Origin: Calycina herbarum
Taxonomy: Eukaryota > Ascomycota > Leotiomycetes > Helotiales > Pezizellaceae
Assembly: GCA_001414485.1 (NCBI GenBank)
Contig: LLEY01000020.1
Span: 434,001 to 498,000, forward strand
Length of the DNA: 64,000 nt
Reading direction: 5' to 3'
Within the stretch, counting starts at the first letter, position 1. Every line of letters starts with the position of its first letter. Positions 55,024 to 64,000 of the stretch are shown here, piece by piece. Position numbers and translations under genes: made by a program. The notes beneath the pieces were generated by a model. It saw nothing but the letters and a program-made list of their open reading frames with translations. It did not search any database and was not told the origin of the DNA.

Positions 55024-57918
55024 CTATTTACAACTAAGAGTTACTCCGAGGGCCCGCTTCCTCAGCTCGAGCGTCTGCTGCTGGAGCGTCTCGGCCTCCG
55101 CGTACTTGCCCTGCTGTCGATATAGAACAGCGAGGTTGTTCATGCTGGCGAGCGTGGATGGGTGGTCGTCGCCGAGCGCGCGCTTCGTCAGCTCGAGCGT
55201 CTGCTGCTGGAGCGTCTCGGCCTCCGCGTACTTGCCCTGCTGTTGATATAGAACAGCGAGGTTGTTCATGCTGGCGAGCGTGGATGGGTGGTCGTCGCCG
55301 AGCGCCCGCTTCGTCAGTTCGAACGTCTGCCGGTAAATATTCTCGGCTTCTATATACTTCCCAGTATAAAAGAAAAATCCTCCAACTTTAAATAGTAGAA
55401 TCCTTAACGACTCTTGAAAATCCCCTGGAAAATCTTGAAAATCAAGAATACATTGTGCATGAGGAAGATATGTAGTACATTCGTTCTTTTTCCCCTGCTC
55501 AAAGAAAGGAAATATTGTTGAAACTTGCTTTAGAGCCTCGCCACTCCATGGTTGAAGTTTGCCCTCCTCTCTTAACCAGGTTCGTACAGCGATTTGGACC
55601 AGTCGATGGATGTCGTAAGAACTCCCTTGTTGAAGTTCCTCAATGAATGCATAGGCTTTTAAAGTTCCAATTGCTTGTAGTTCGTTTAGTTTCGAAGACT
55701 GTGGTAGTATAGACCGCGGAATGTCTCGCTGAGCTATACATGACATGATATAGAGATATTCTGCAGCAAGTTGATTATATTTATAGATCTGGCGGAAGGA
55801 AATCCACCATGTTGAGGCGATAGGGTTTTTGATAGTTTTGTATCGCCCTTGGTCCTCAAATTCTATACTTAGTAAATCGATAAACTCATTTTTACTTGAC
55901 TCGCAGATCTCTACATAGTCAGAGATAGTTGTCTTTTTTTGGTTGATGAAGGCTGCTGCTTGTTTAATTGCGAGTGGAAGGTATTCGAGATGGCGAACCA
56001 GGTTTTTCGCATCACTTTCTACTATAGCCTTGCCCTTCTCGATCAAGCTTGTCTTCAAAAGCTTAAGAGACTCACTCTCTGTCATGTTTTCGATAGTTAC
56101 AACGTTTGTTTCCGCTTGCTTTACTGCTGCCTCGTAGTTCCGCGTTGTAAAAAGAATCGAGCCCTTGCAGCTAAAAGGAAGATAATCAACTAGAGCTGGA
56201 GAACTAACGCTCTCTTCGCTTTCCTCGACTCTCCTATATAGCATGTTGAGATCATCGGCATTGTCGACAATCAACAGCCACCTCACAGCAGTCTCTTGGC
56301 TCATATACCTCTGTACAAGTGATTTAACGTTTGCTTTATCCTCGTCGATACCAGGTACTTGGAGTTTCTGGCCAATTTTAAGAAAATCAGTTTCAAAAGT
56401 TAGAGTATCAACAGCTGAGACCCAGAATACTGAGCAATCTAGATGTCTTTCGCGAATCTGAAAAGCAGCCTCGAGGGCAACTTGAGTTTTGCCAATGCCA
56501 CCAAGACCTGTAATCGCGACCCGTTGACAGTTTTTTTCATAGTCTTCGGGAGCAAGTTTTGTGACAACATCTGTAAGCTGCTTTTCTCGGCCAACGAATT
56601 GGCTATTCTTGCCAAATGGAACACACCAGTGGGCTTTATAGTGGACTAGGCAAAATCAGTTTATTTTCTTCAGATCAGCATAACTGGCTAGGTCCCCGCA
56701 ACTGTTGATCACCAAGCCCGGAACTAATTAACAAAAGAGAATAATATAGTTAGGTCTCGAAAAGGTCAAAAAAAGTTCCACAAATGTTATAATAGTCGCT
56801 AATACACGCTAAACAATAGTACCGAACAAATAACAGTTTTCATATAATGCTACAAGGCCTGGCGTCGTATAAGAAACCCTCGGAAACGTCTAATACCAGT
56901 TGCGAAATACACTGTATAAAACCAGATCCATTGACTCATTGCCTGATAATAAAGGAAAGTACTACTCACCTTTGAGTGCTTGAGGACTGATGATACACAA
57001 AAGCATTTTGGTATATGAAGCAGCCACAGAAGCAGCATACCGCTGCCATCTCTTATGCTTATGTGCGTCGGCGTAGTCACATATCCCCCGTATAACAGTG
57101 CAATTGAAAAAGTTCATCAACCCAGCAGCTTCCATCTCGACGCATATAATACCTTCTTCTGTCGCAAGACGATCACGCTCTTTGGCACTTTTAATGACCG
57201 AGTTCCCAGAGCCAATATTTCCATAAAAGCACTTTGGATGTTTGCTTTTTCTTTCGACTCGAGGGACTATCCTATCACCCTGCAGACTGTCACCAAGAGG
57301 CTCATTGTTGTCCTCGAATAAGACATCCTCTTCCTTTTCTGGGAATGTCCATTCTTCATCTTCCTCTTCCTCTTCTTTAAATGCTCCATCAACTATCGTC
57401 GTAATCTGCCTTCCAATATTTCGAGTCGCTCTCAATGTTGCTATCGCTGTCAAAACCACCGTTGGTGGGCGATTCAAGGAGCCCATGCGGCGGAAACCAC
57501 CATCCTCCTTCTTTCCCATGTCGTGTTGTATAACTCCGCCGGCTTGCCCGCTCGGCACCGATACGGCAATGTCTCCTAGTCGGATATCGTTTTCAGAGCT
57601 AGGTATGCCTCCACCAATACCAACCATAACGCCGAATCTCAAGTTCGAAAAGGTTCTGAGCATGGACACACCCGCGACGGCGGCTTCATTTGTGCCATAC
57701 TGTGCGAGGCAAATCATGACAATATTGTGACCTCCAATACTTCCGAGAGTGTAATTGTTTCCGTCGTCCTTTGGCTGGGATTTGAGTGGACCATGATGCG
57801 CATCAAGCATTGCGATTGCAGCTGTTAGCTCGATTGGAAGCGCGCATATCCACCCCACGCTGTACTCGTCTGGCTCAAGACTCAGTAGCCTTTGGATACT
57901 ACCTTGAGCGTTTGCCAT
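55024..57918 (-). CDS. NLR-type protein: PNP_UDP - NB-ARC - TPR
   Basis: Model complement(join(55024..56645,56970..57918)), 856 codons, one long 324-bp intron (GTGAGT..CCTAG). Residues 1-316 are a nucleoside-phosphorylase-like domain (YSVGWICALPIELTAAIAML, GVMVGIGGGIPS, CVEMEAAGLMNFF, RGICDYADAHK), with an acidic insert EEEEEDEEW near 185. NB-ARC follows: FVGREKQL, P-loop GLGGIGKT (363-370), Walker B LLIVDN (440-445), GSILFTTRN, LPLAIKQAAAFI. The end has TPRs on the GKYAEAETL-type pattern; two 126-bp DNA units are nearly identical. The protein stops at ALGVTLSCK where another repeat (ALGDDHPST) would begin, so the array is truncated by a frame change. This architecture is a standard fungal NLR, a class including allorecognition receptors. 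Ligand unknown. Confidence 0.9.
55065..55316 (-). repeat. Near-identical 126-bp TPR-coding repeats (2 units, third partial)
   Basis: GCTCGAGCGTCTGCTGCTGG recurs at 55065 and 55191, and a variant (GTTCGAACGTCTGCC) at 55317, each 126 bp apart. The first two units differ at only a few positions and are GC-rich compared with the rest of the gene. Each codes one 42-residue TPR. Confidence 0.85.
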
Positions 57919-58837
57919 CTGGAGGTGTCCGAAGTTTTCTCAATAAGTGGAAAGGTCGTTAAAGTCAAAAAGAATAGTGTACTATGCTGACGCTGGAGGC
58001 GCAAATTCGGCAGGCTCACAGCCTTGTCGGGAACTGGTTTTCTCTCGATCGCCTACCTTGACGATGGATATTCGATGGATATTCGATGAGTGGTACTATA
58101 ATCCGAAGAAAGAACAGGGAAGAGAAAAGCCAATTTAGCAGAATCAAAACATATTTCCCCCCCGAGGAGCAGATATATTTGTATATGAATACGCGACCTG
58201 TTGCGACCGGTTTTCAGAAGATTGCAGCTGAGGTAGGCCATGGTGGCTATGCATCGCTGGCATCCTTGCCTTGCCCCCAGTCTGCCTTTCAAGTCATGCA
58301 TGGAGATTTGGCGAGCTTGGTATAGCGAATGAGACTTGCTTAAGATATTCGAAATCGGACCACGGCGCTTACCTAGGTCACGGTTAATGAGCAAAAATGA
58401 TGATCCGCGAGTCTCCTCCCTCCTGCACTGTCATGATTCCCACTGCACATCTTCAATTAACACCACGCGTCTTAATTTGCCCTCTGCGCTTCACCCTTCT
58501 TGAGTTCCAGCCTCGTCTCATCCCACCTGCGCTACTCGATTTCTTGACCGCAAGGAATCTAATTTTTTACATGCGCCGCTCGACTTACTGTAGGATGTAG
58601 GAAGCAACTTCATAGATCCATACTCTCGATTATACGTTCTCGATTGGTGAATTCCTATTAAAAAGGAGCAGCTCGTAGCTGTGCACTGTAGACTTGGGGG
58701 CATTAGACCGTCCGGAGTTAGAGCAACTGCTTTAAGCCTCCTATCCCCTCATTTGCTGCAGAGGACGTAGTGGGCCCTGTGGCGTTAAAAGCTAATAAGA
58801 TCGCTCCAAATGTGGAAATTTGCAAATATCATTGGTT
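57919..58837. other. NLR promoter region up to the Tc1/mariner element
   Basis: No gene seen. The short frames on both strands have no motifs. The right border is the inverted repeat of the transposon. Confidence 0.5.
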
Positions 58838-60032
58838 ACGAGCCTGTCGTCAAAAGTCTGTGTCTTATAGGCTCTTTTAGCGAGTAGATTACGATAACCT
58901 CAAATTTTTACCCCACCACAATTTATGAATTATGGCTTCCACACCTCCAATGCTAGAGCACGTTCCAGGCTTCGAAATCCTTACCAAACACAAAGAGGCG
59001 ATACGCTAGCTTTTCAACTACGCTGCTATCCCTATTCCAAAGCTTATGGTACGCTACAACCTTGGCTACTCCTCAATCCGTCGAGTCCTTAATTATGAGG
59101 CCCCAGAACGCGCACGGCCTACTCGAACTGGGCGACCACGTCTCTTAAATGACCTTCAAATTCGTTGGATTATTGCATATTGTAGTGATTCTTGGGAGCA
59201 TCGGATCCTCGACTATGTGCGACTTCACGATGAACAGCGCCTTAAAGAAGCTAGCTACTTTCGATGTGTAGCATGCCAAAAGCCCTACCTCACACTCCTT
59301 CAAGCAAACAACCGAATGATCTGGGGGCTTGGGCATATATTCTGGCGGAAAGAGGTTGAGTGGAGGGTAGTTTTATGGTCAGATGAGGTTACCTTCTTGG
59401 TTGGTGGTCGTACAGTAAAGCAAAGGATTACACGGAATCTCCATGAGCGGTTTTGCGACAACTGTATCCAACACCAATTCCACCGAGGGCATACGACACC
59501 AGTAAATGCCTGGGGAGCTATTAGATATAATTACAAGAGTCCTTTGGTATTTGTAGATGGATCTGGCAAGAAGGGAGCCTTTACTCAAAAGGATTACCTA
59601 GGGCAAGTCTTGACTCCGCATATTGAGTCGATTTTAGAAGATTTTGGGACCCATACACACACTCTTGGTTTAGAGCCATTGTTTATGGAGGATGGCAATT
59701 CAGCTCACGGCCATAAGTCGACAAGAAACTGCTGTGCGCAATACTGAACAAAGCATGGGATTATCTTAATGCCACACCCTTCTACAAGTCCTGATATGAA
59801 CCCGATTGAGAAATGCTGGAGGCGTAAGCAGCCTACTACTGAGGCAGAAATGCGACAATTTGTACTAGAAGAATGGGATAAAATCCCACAAAAATGGATC
59901 AATGAATTAATTGATAAGCAGGAGCACTGGGTTCATGTATTAGTAGAGCGGTGTGGGTGGTCAACACCTAATTAAATCAATTGTCGTGGTTGCGATACTC
60001 TGAAAAGCACAGACTTCTGACGACGGGCTCGT
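58838..60032 (+). mobile_element. Tc1/mariner-type element with 25-bp inverted repeats (1195 bp)
   Basis: ACGAGCCTGTCGTCAAAAGT then CTGTG at 58838-58862 is mirrored by the complement of CACAGACTTCTGACGACGGG then CTCGT at 60008-60032, with two mismatches in 25 bp. The right flank is TA, as expected for this superfamily; the left is TT, possibly mutated. The size and single transposase gene fit a complete Tc1-like element. Confidence 0.85.
58932..59975 (+). pseudogene. Tc1/mariner transposase with two in-frame stops
   Basis: One frame runs from ATG 58932 to TAA at 59973-59975 (348 codons, normal length), interrupted only by TAG at 59007 and TGA at 59745. It begins MASTPPMLEHVPGFEILTKH, continues with a helix-turn-helix-like GYSSIRRVLNYEAPERARPT and the RTGRPRLL hinge, then DDE residues in LWSDEVTFLVGG, FMEDGNSAHGHKS and PDMNPIEKCWRR. 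The stop at 59007 sits at a likely CAG (Gln), the one at 59745 at a likely CGA (Arg): both single C-to-T changes. Two substitutions separate it from an open frame, so the copy died recently or is only lightly affected by RIP compared with the gypsy element. Confidence 0.85.
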
Positions 60033-60550
60033 TACATCCCTTCGCACCAGCCACAAGGACCCACTACGTCCTCTGCAGCACCTGAGGGGATAGAAAACTG
60101 AGATGTAACCCATGTTATCCTGACGTCGCGATGGCGATGTAGAAGTCCTATTCGCATCGGCGTAACTCCCGGACTGTATTCTTTTCCTCTCTGGGTGTCT
60201 TGAAATTCGGAGCCATTTTACTTTGTTATAGAACCTCTCCTTAAGCGCTCCGAATTTTGAAAACACTTTGATAGTCGCGATTAAACAAGGGGGAACAATT
60301 GAAGCAGTGATTGATAGTGTGATTAAAACAACCGACAGTATAATCAACCACAGTCTTTTCTTTATTGCTAAGTAGGTCTCCTTAGAGAGAAATAGTTAAA
60401 GAGAGTAGCATATTAATAACAACTTTATAGACTTGTAAAGAAAAGATCTATGATTCAAAAACTATAGATTTGTCTCGTGACACGGTGCGTCTCGCTACGC
60501 AGGGACAGATGTTACGCAACTATTCATTGGCAGTTCTGCAGAAATCTAGT
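60033..60550. other. Intergenic region before the GMC fragment
   Basis: No gene. It contains the point where the missing N-terminal half of the GMC gene would be expected; no FAD-binding GxGxxG sequence is visible here on either strand. Confidence 0.5.
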
Positions 60551-61685
60551 TTGTGGAAGCAAAGAAGGAGATTGTGCTTGCTGCTGGAAGCTTTGGAAGT
60601 CCGGTTTTGTTGCAGAGGAGTGGTGTTGGGCCGAGGAAGCTGTTGGAGAGTGCGGGGGTAGAGGTGAAAGTTGATTTTCCGGGTGTTGGGATGAATCTTC
60701 AGGATCATGCTGCTTCCATAATGATCTATACTTGTAGGCGGCTTCAATTTGTTCTATTACTAGAGCATCCAAAGAGGTGATGGTTGTGAAACTTCGGTTC
60801 TTGCTGACATTTCTTGTAGATGGGAACAATACCGTACCAAACACTCAAACCGCAGCCACCAACGCAACATTTGCGGCAGAAGTGGAAGCCCAATATTCGC
60901 AAAATCGAACTGGTGAGCAATTCACCCCCCTGGATTTTACTGGCATCACTAAGCGAGGGGTTCTCGCACTTCTAGATCCATTAACAGTAGGATATGGAAA
61001 CAGCGTCGTATTCCTACCACTTGAAACCATCGACCCCAACTACGAAAGGTTAATTGCAAAACTAGCCACGCAAAATTCATCCGCCTATCTTCCTTCCGAA
61101 TACGAAACAGCACTCCTCCAAGGCTACGAAGCTCAAAAGAAACTTCTCCTCGCATCTTACGCCTCAAGATCCTCAGCCATACTAAAAGTATTCTTCAACG
61201 GGGATCCCATCACCAGCATGGTACTCCAAAAACCAGTCTCTCGAGGAACAGTACACCTCAACCTTATAGATCAATTCGCCGACCCCATCATCGACCCTAG
61301 AGTCTTTAATAATCCAGTAGACATGGAGATCGACGTTGCAATGGTGAAATTCACCCGCAAGTGGTTCTTGACACCAACTCATGCAAAGCTTAATCCCATT
61401 GAAATTATTCCCGGAGCTGGGGTAACAAGTGATGCCGGTATTGTGGAGGTTATTAGGCAATATTCTACACCGAGTATTGGACATGCTTTGGGGACTTGTG
61501 CAATGATGCCTTTGAACTTGGGTGGGGTTGTTGATTCGGAACTTTTGGTGTATGGGGTTAAGGGTTTAAGTATTGTCGATGCTTCGACTTGGCCTTTGGC
61601 TCCGGCGACACATATGGATGCTACTGTTTATGCGGTTGCTGAGAAGGTTTGTGATACTATTAATTACTTTATCTTGACTGGCTAA
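60550..61685 (+). pseudogene. GMC oxidoreductase, C-terminal half only
   Basis: join(60550..60733,60820..61685) with one 86-bp intron (GTAGGC..TTGTAG). It starts in EAKKEIVLAAGSFGSPVLLQ (GMC signature 2 region, SGVGP following), then the substrate-binding domain, and ends IGHALGTCAMMP and THMDATVYAVAEK, the two catalytic-site motifs (His in each) at the FAD flavin. A TAG in frame at 60547 lies directly before it. The N-terminal FAD Rossmann segment and signature 1, which should occupy about 250 upstream codons, are absent. The family oxidises alcohols or sugars with FAD; this fragment cannot bind FAD by itself. It appears to be a truncated relic, with its remaining frame still clean. Confidence 0.8.
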
Positions 61686-62027
61686 TAATTGTGTTTTAGG
61701 CTGCGGACATTATCAAAGGAAGGGAAAAATGATTTGTTATTCTGGACAAGCAGAGGGTGGTTTTTTGCCTTAGCAGCGATTCTGATTTCAGTGGATAGAC
61801 AAACTCAAACCACTTCGATTATTTCGAAAAACCACCAGGTGCAATAAAATATTGTTCAAGAGGGTTTAGAAGAATCAAGAAATTTCCAGAGCTATTGTGT
61901 TAAACCTTCTCGAAAATTATTTGTATTTATCCTGCTTCGTAGACGCAATGACTTACTACAAACATTTTGTACATGTTGCCATTAAGTGGTTTTAATGTTG
62001 TTCTTCCAAGTCAAAAAGACCAAGAAA
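61686..62027. other. Convergent intergenic region with hairpin
   Basis: Contains hairpin family 2 copy 3; otherwise AT-rich non-coding sequence. Confidence 0.5.
61858..61912. repeat. Hairpin family 2, copy 3 (55 bp)
   Basis: GAGGGTTTAGAAGAATCAAG then AAAT at left; TTAAACCTTCTCG at right pairs with the left arm. Same core as the copies at 8246 and 36529. Confidence 0.65.
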
Positions 62028-62912
62028 CTAAATATATATACTTTGAATGATAGGTTCAATGTTAGTCTTGTTCCTGTCTTTTCTTTCTTCTTCGGTGTCT
62101 GAACTATCCTTCAGCAGCTCCCTGATAACATTCTCTAATTCCTTTCTCGGATTAGCTAGTACTTTTTCCTTTTCCAAATCATTTCGCATCCCCCCTTTGC
62201 AATTCTTTCTGATCTGTAAAGCAAGTCTTCCGATCCTAGCCTCGCATACACCCTTGGAAGTAAGCGGATGTTCAAACCACAAGAACAACCCAAAAAGGGA
62301 AACGTAAATTAAACTCAGCACCATTATAAACGCCATCAGCATCCAAAAAATCTTCGCAATGTCGAAATCGGACTTAAATGCCAGAAAAGCCTTGTATAAA
62401 CCAACAGTAGAGATATGCAACCACGCACTCCATAAAAAACTACGCATGTCAACCAAATTCCACGCTCCACTGTGCAACGAGCTAGCGGGGTTTACGAGAT
62501 ATGTTCCAAAATCCTTACCAACAACATCCCAGTAAATTTTCATCAAAGTCTTTTCGTCCACATTCTTCCAATATCTCGGAGCAACGAAAGCCCAAACCTC
62601 CAAGTCTGATAGTCTGTCCAGAAAGCTAGTTGTAAATGCCAGTGCCACCAAGTCATTTTCAGAACTCCTATCGGGTTTTACAAAACCAGACTTGAGCCAT
62701 GCCAGGTTACAAGCTAACATGATGAGCGGCCACATTATATTTATATACCAGGGAATACGGAAGAAATCCCAGTTTAGGTCAATCAAGTTTTCGTATTGCC
62801 TATCTGGCAGCTTCGTAACAGCCAACGCTAGAGTAGCTATTGTTAAAAGCATACGACAAATTGTGGGCAAGGAACGGTGGTTTTCAGCTGCGATGCATCT
62901 TTGCTTCAACAA
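62028..62912 (-). CDS. Polytopic membrane protein of unknown function
   Basis: 294 codons, no intron. Hydrophobic segments at about residues 22-38 (MLLTIATLALAVTKL), 53-72 (IPWYINIMWPLIMLACNLAW), 163-185 (SAWLHISTVGLYKAFLAF) and 190-216 (IFWMLMAFIMVLSLIYVSLF), with a long charged C-terminus (ELENVIRELLKDSSDTEEER) likely helical or coiled. The second ATG (M21) is also a plausible start. I recognise no family. Confidence 0.6.
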   Translation of the reverse strand: MLKQRCIAAENHRSLPTICRMLLTIATLALAVTKLPDRQYENLIDLNWDFFRIPWYINIMWPLIMLACNLAWLKSGFVKPDRSSENDLVALAFTTSFLDRLSDLEVWAFVAPRYWKNVDEKTLMKIYWDVVGKDFGTYLVNPASSLHSGAWNLVDMRSFLWSAWLHISTVGLYKAFLAFKSDFDIAKIFWMLMAFIMVLSLIYVSLFGLFLWFEHPLTSKGVCEARIGRLALQIRKNCKGGMRNDLEKEKVLANPRKELENVIRELLKDSSDTEEERKDRNKTNIEPIIQSIYI

Positions 62913-63842
62913 TCTTTCTCGCGCCGATTTGATAGCCTTTTCGTTAAACAGACTGAATTTGATTCTAATTTCCGGTCAAGATAGTAGTGGAGGATTGCGT
63001 CTTCGTATTCTTACAAACTTCGGCTCCGGTCGCCGACCTAGTAATTTTTGGTATGTCATGATGAGAAGAGGTTCTTTGTAGCTTGATATTTACTGTGGCT
63101 TTCGTATTTCTGTAATGGTGGGAAGTAGAAACCTCCACTACATTCGTGCGAGAAAGGTGACAGTCTTTAGATAGCGCTAATTAGTTGGTGCTTGAATGGG
63201 GCACGCAACCTTACAATATTCCCTTGAAGAAAGCTGGGGAGAACTGTTTTGTCTGGCCCAAAGTGGAGCATCATTCCACGCGCGAAGTTCGGGATCCTCA
63301 AGATATGATACCCCGTGGGAGATCAATCCCCTATTCCCCTCTCGGCTAAGTAAGTGCCCCGCACTTGGAATGTCGACATTTTCGATAACTTGCCTCTTTA
63401 TGGACCCGCAAACCAATCACCTCGTCAGTTCTCAAATCTCACCTAAATATGTCCACCACTTTTCCACCAAAAGCAAATAATCGCAATTCTTATTTCCACG
63501 GCCGATGTGGGTTTCTAGCGCACGGCGTTCCCCGGCCAGACCGGGGCTTCCAGGCCCAAACCTGGCTAAGGGTCCGAATCCAGATGGTCGGGGAAGCGCC
63601 ACCAAGCACCCGACGCGCTAGGTTTTACAATTGTACTAGTAAGCTCTTCTTCCCACTGTTGTTTGCGGGGAACTTCTCTTGTACTTATTGAAGGCCGTCC
63701 CCTCTATTTGGCAGGTAGCGATGTTATGACAAGTCGTTTGTTTGGGTTGCGCATAGCCATATTCCACTTTGGGCTTTAAAGACGATCAATTCCCTTTTCC
63801 TACCCCAACCAGCGCCAATTGTTTTCCGGAGAAATCCCAGCC
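62913..63842. other. Intergenic region with two adjacent GC-rich dyads
   Basis: Presumed promoter of the rightmost gene. No gene seen on either strand. Confidence 0.5.
63530..63565. promoter_or_regulatory. Two adjacent inverted repeats upstream of the last gene
   Basis: CCCCGGCCAGACCGGGG (63530-63546) and CCAGGCCCAAACCTGG (63550-63565) are perfect 6-bp and 5-bp dyads 3 bp apart, about 280 bp before ATG 63843. CCG/CGG-containing dyads are the kind of target bound by Zn2Cys6 regulators, but no factor is identified. Confidence 0.35.
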
Positions 63843-64000
63843 ATGGAAAAGGATATGTCTGATAAGCTGGAGCCGAGTGTGCAAGTCGCAGGGGTGGACA
63901 TCGAAGAAGGACTTCCTCCACAACCCTCGAAGCATAAACGGCGTTTCTTCAATTTCACCTCCCTCCTACGTCGATCAATCCACCGTCGAAATAAATCGGA
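63843..64000 (+). CDS. 5' end of a gene running off the window
   Basis: ATG 63843 opens a frame of 52 complete codons to the edge without a stop: an acidic start (MEKDMSDKLEPSVQVAGVDI), then a basic stretch (KHKRRFFNFTSLLRRSIHRR). This could be the cytosolic N-terminus of a membrane protein. Too short to identify. Confidence 0.45.
   Translation, partial: MEKDMSDKLEPSVQVAGVDIEEGLPPQPSKHKRRFFNFTSLLRRSIHRRNKS

Noticed and set aside
55158..55391. Arg/Ala/Ser-rich frame opposite the TPR repeats
   Set aside because: Antisense shadow of the GC-rich TPR units.
63490..63610. tRNA-like GC-rich segment (GGGTCCGAATCC)
   Set aside because: No acceptor stem or anticodon arm can be formed around it; kept only as dyads.
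1..64000. CRISPR arrays, prokaryotic operons, rRNA, telomere repeats
   Set aside because: Spliceosomal introns throughout show a fungal nuclear region; no regularly spaced repeats, rRNA or TTAGGG runs were seen.

Overview
The window is nuclear DNA of a filamentous ascomycete (Pezizomycotina). Genes carry short introns (about 45-110 bp, GTAAGT/GTATGT-type donors, CTAAC-like branch points). Gene content includes an Egh16-like secreted protein, a PNP-NB-ARC-TPR NLR, 2EXR and F-box-like families, and transposons with RIP-like decay. A leotiomycete is my best guess, but this is inference from gene content only; no rRNA, mitochondrial or other marker is present.

1-26 kb and 37-42.5 kb look like ordinary core genome. 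In order: the 3' part of a MYST histone acetyltransferase (Sas3-like, partial at the left edge), an Egh16/Gas1-like secreted protein, a cytochrome P450 interrupted by a miniature transposon, a YTH-domain RNA reader, the GPI mannosyltransferase Gpi18/PIG-V, a conserved protein of unknown function, the proteasome activator Blm10/PA200, and later an M19 membrane dipeptidase and an Rgd2-like F-BAR/DEP/RhoGAP protein. They are independent housekeeping genes, not an operon.

26-36 kb is an accessory island. It holds a 2EXR-type gene with seven in-frame TAG/TAA codons, a tandem cluster of F-box-like paralogues (one intact, the rest shifted, truncated or stopped), an unrecognised three-exon gene of 417 codons, and a Cys-rich single-pass surface protein.

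43-60 kb is a very AT-rich, TpA-rich transposon compartment: an inverted solo LTR, a complete 5.9-kb Ty3/gypsy element with 329-bp LTRs and a 5-bp TAATA target duplication, and a Fot1/pogo transposase relic. An NLR-type gene and a Tc1/mariner element with 25-bp inverted repeats follow. 60.5-64 kb holds a headless GMC oxidoreductase, a polytopic membrane protein and the first codons of a gene that leaves the window.

The main cross-cutting discovery is a family of short non-autonomous elements (133-228 bp) with inverted ends around GACAATAAAAGCGGCAGTAA: five copies with both ends and one decayed copy. One copy splits the P450. A second family of about 55-bp hairpins built on GAGAAGGTTTAG occurs three times, once inside a larger inverted repeat in P450 intron 1. 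Exon boundaries come from reading splice sites and keeping frame; none is backed by transcripts.
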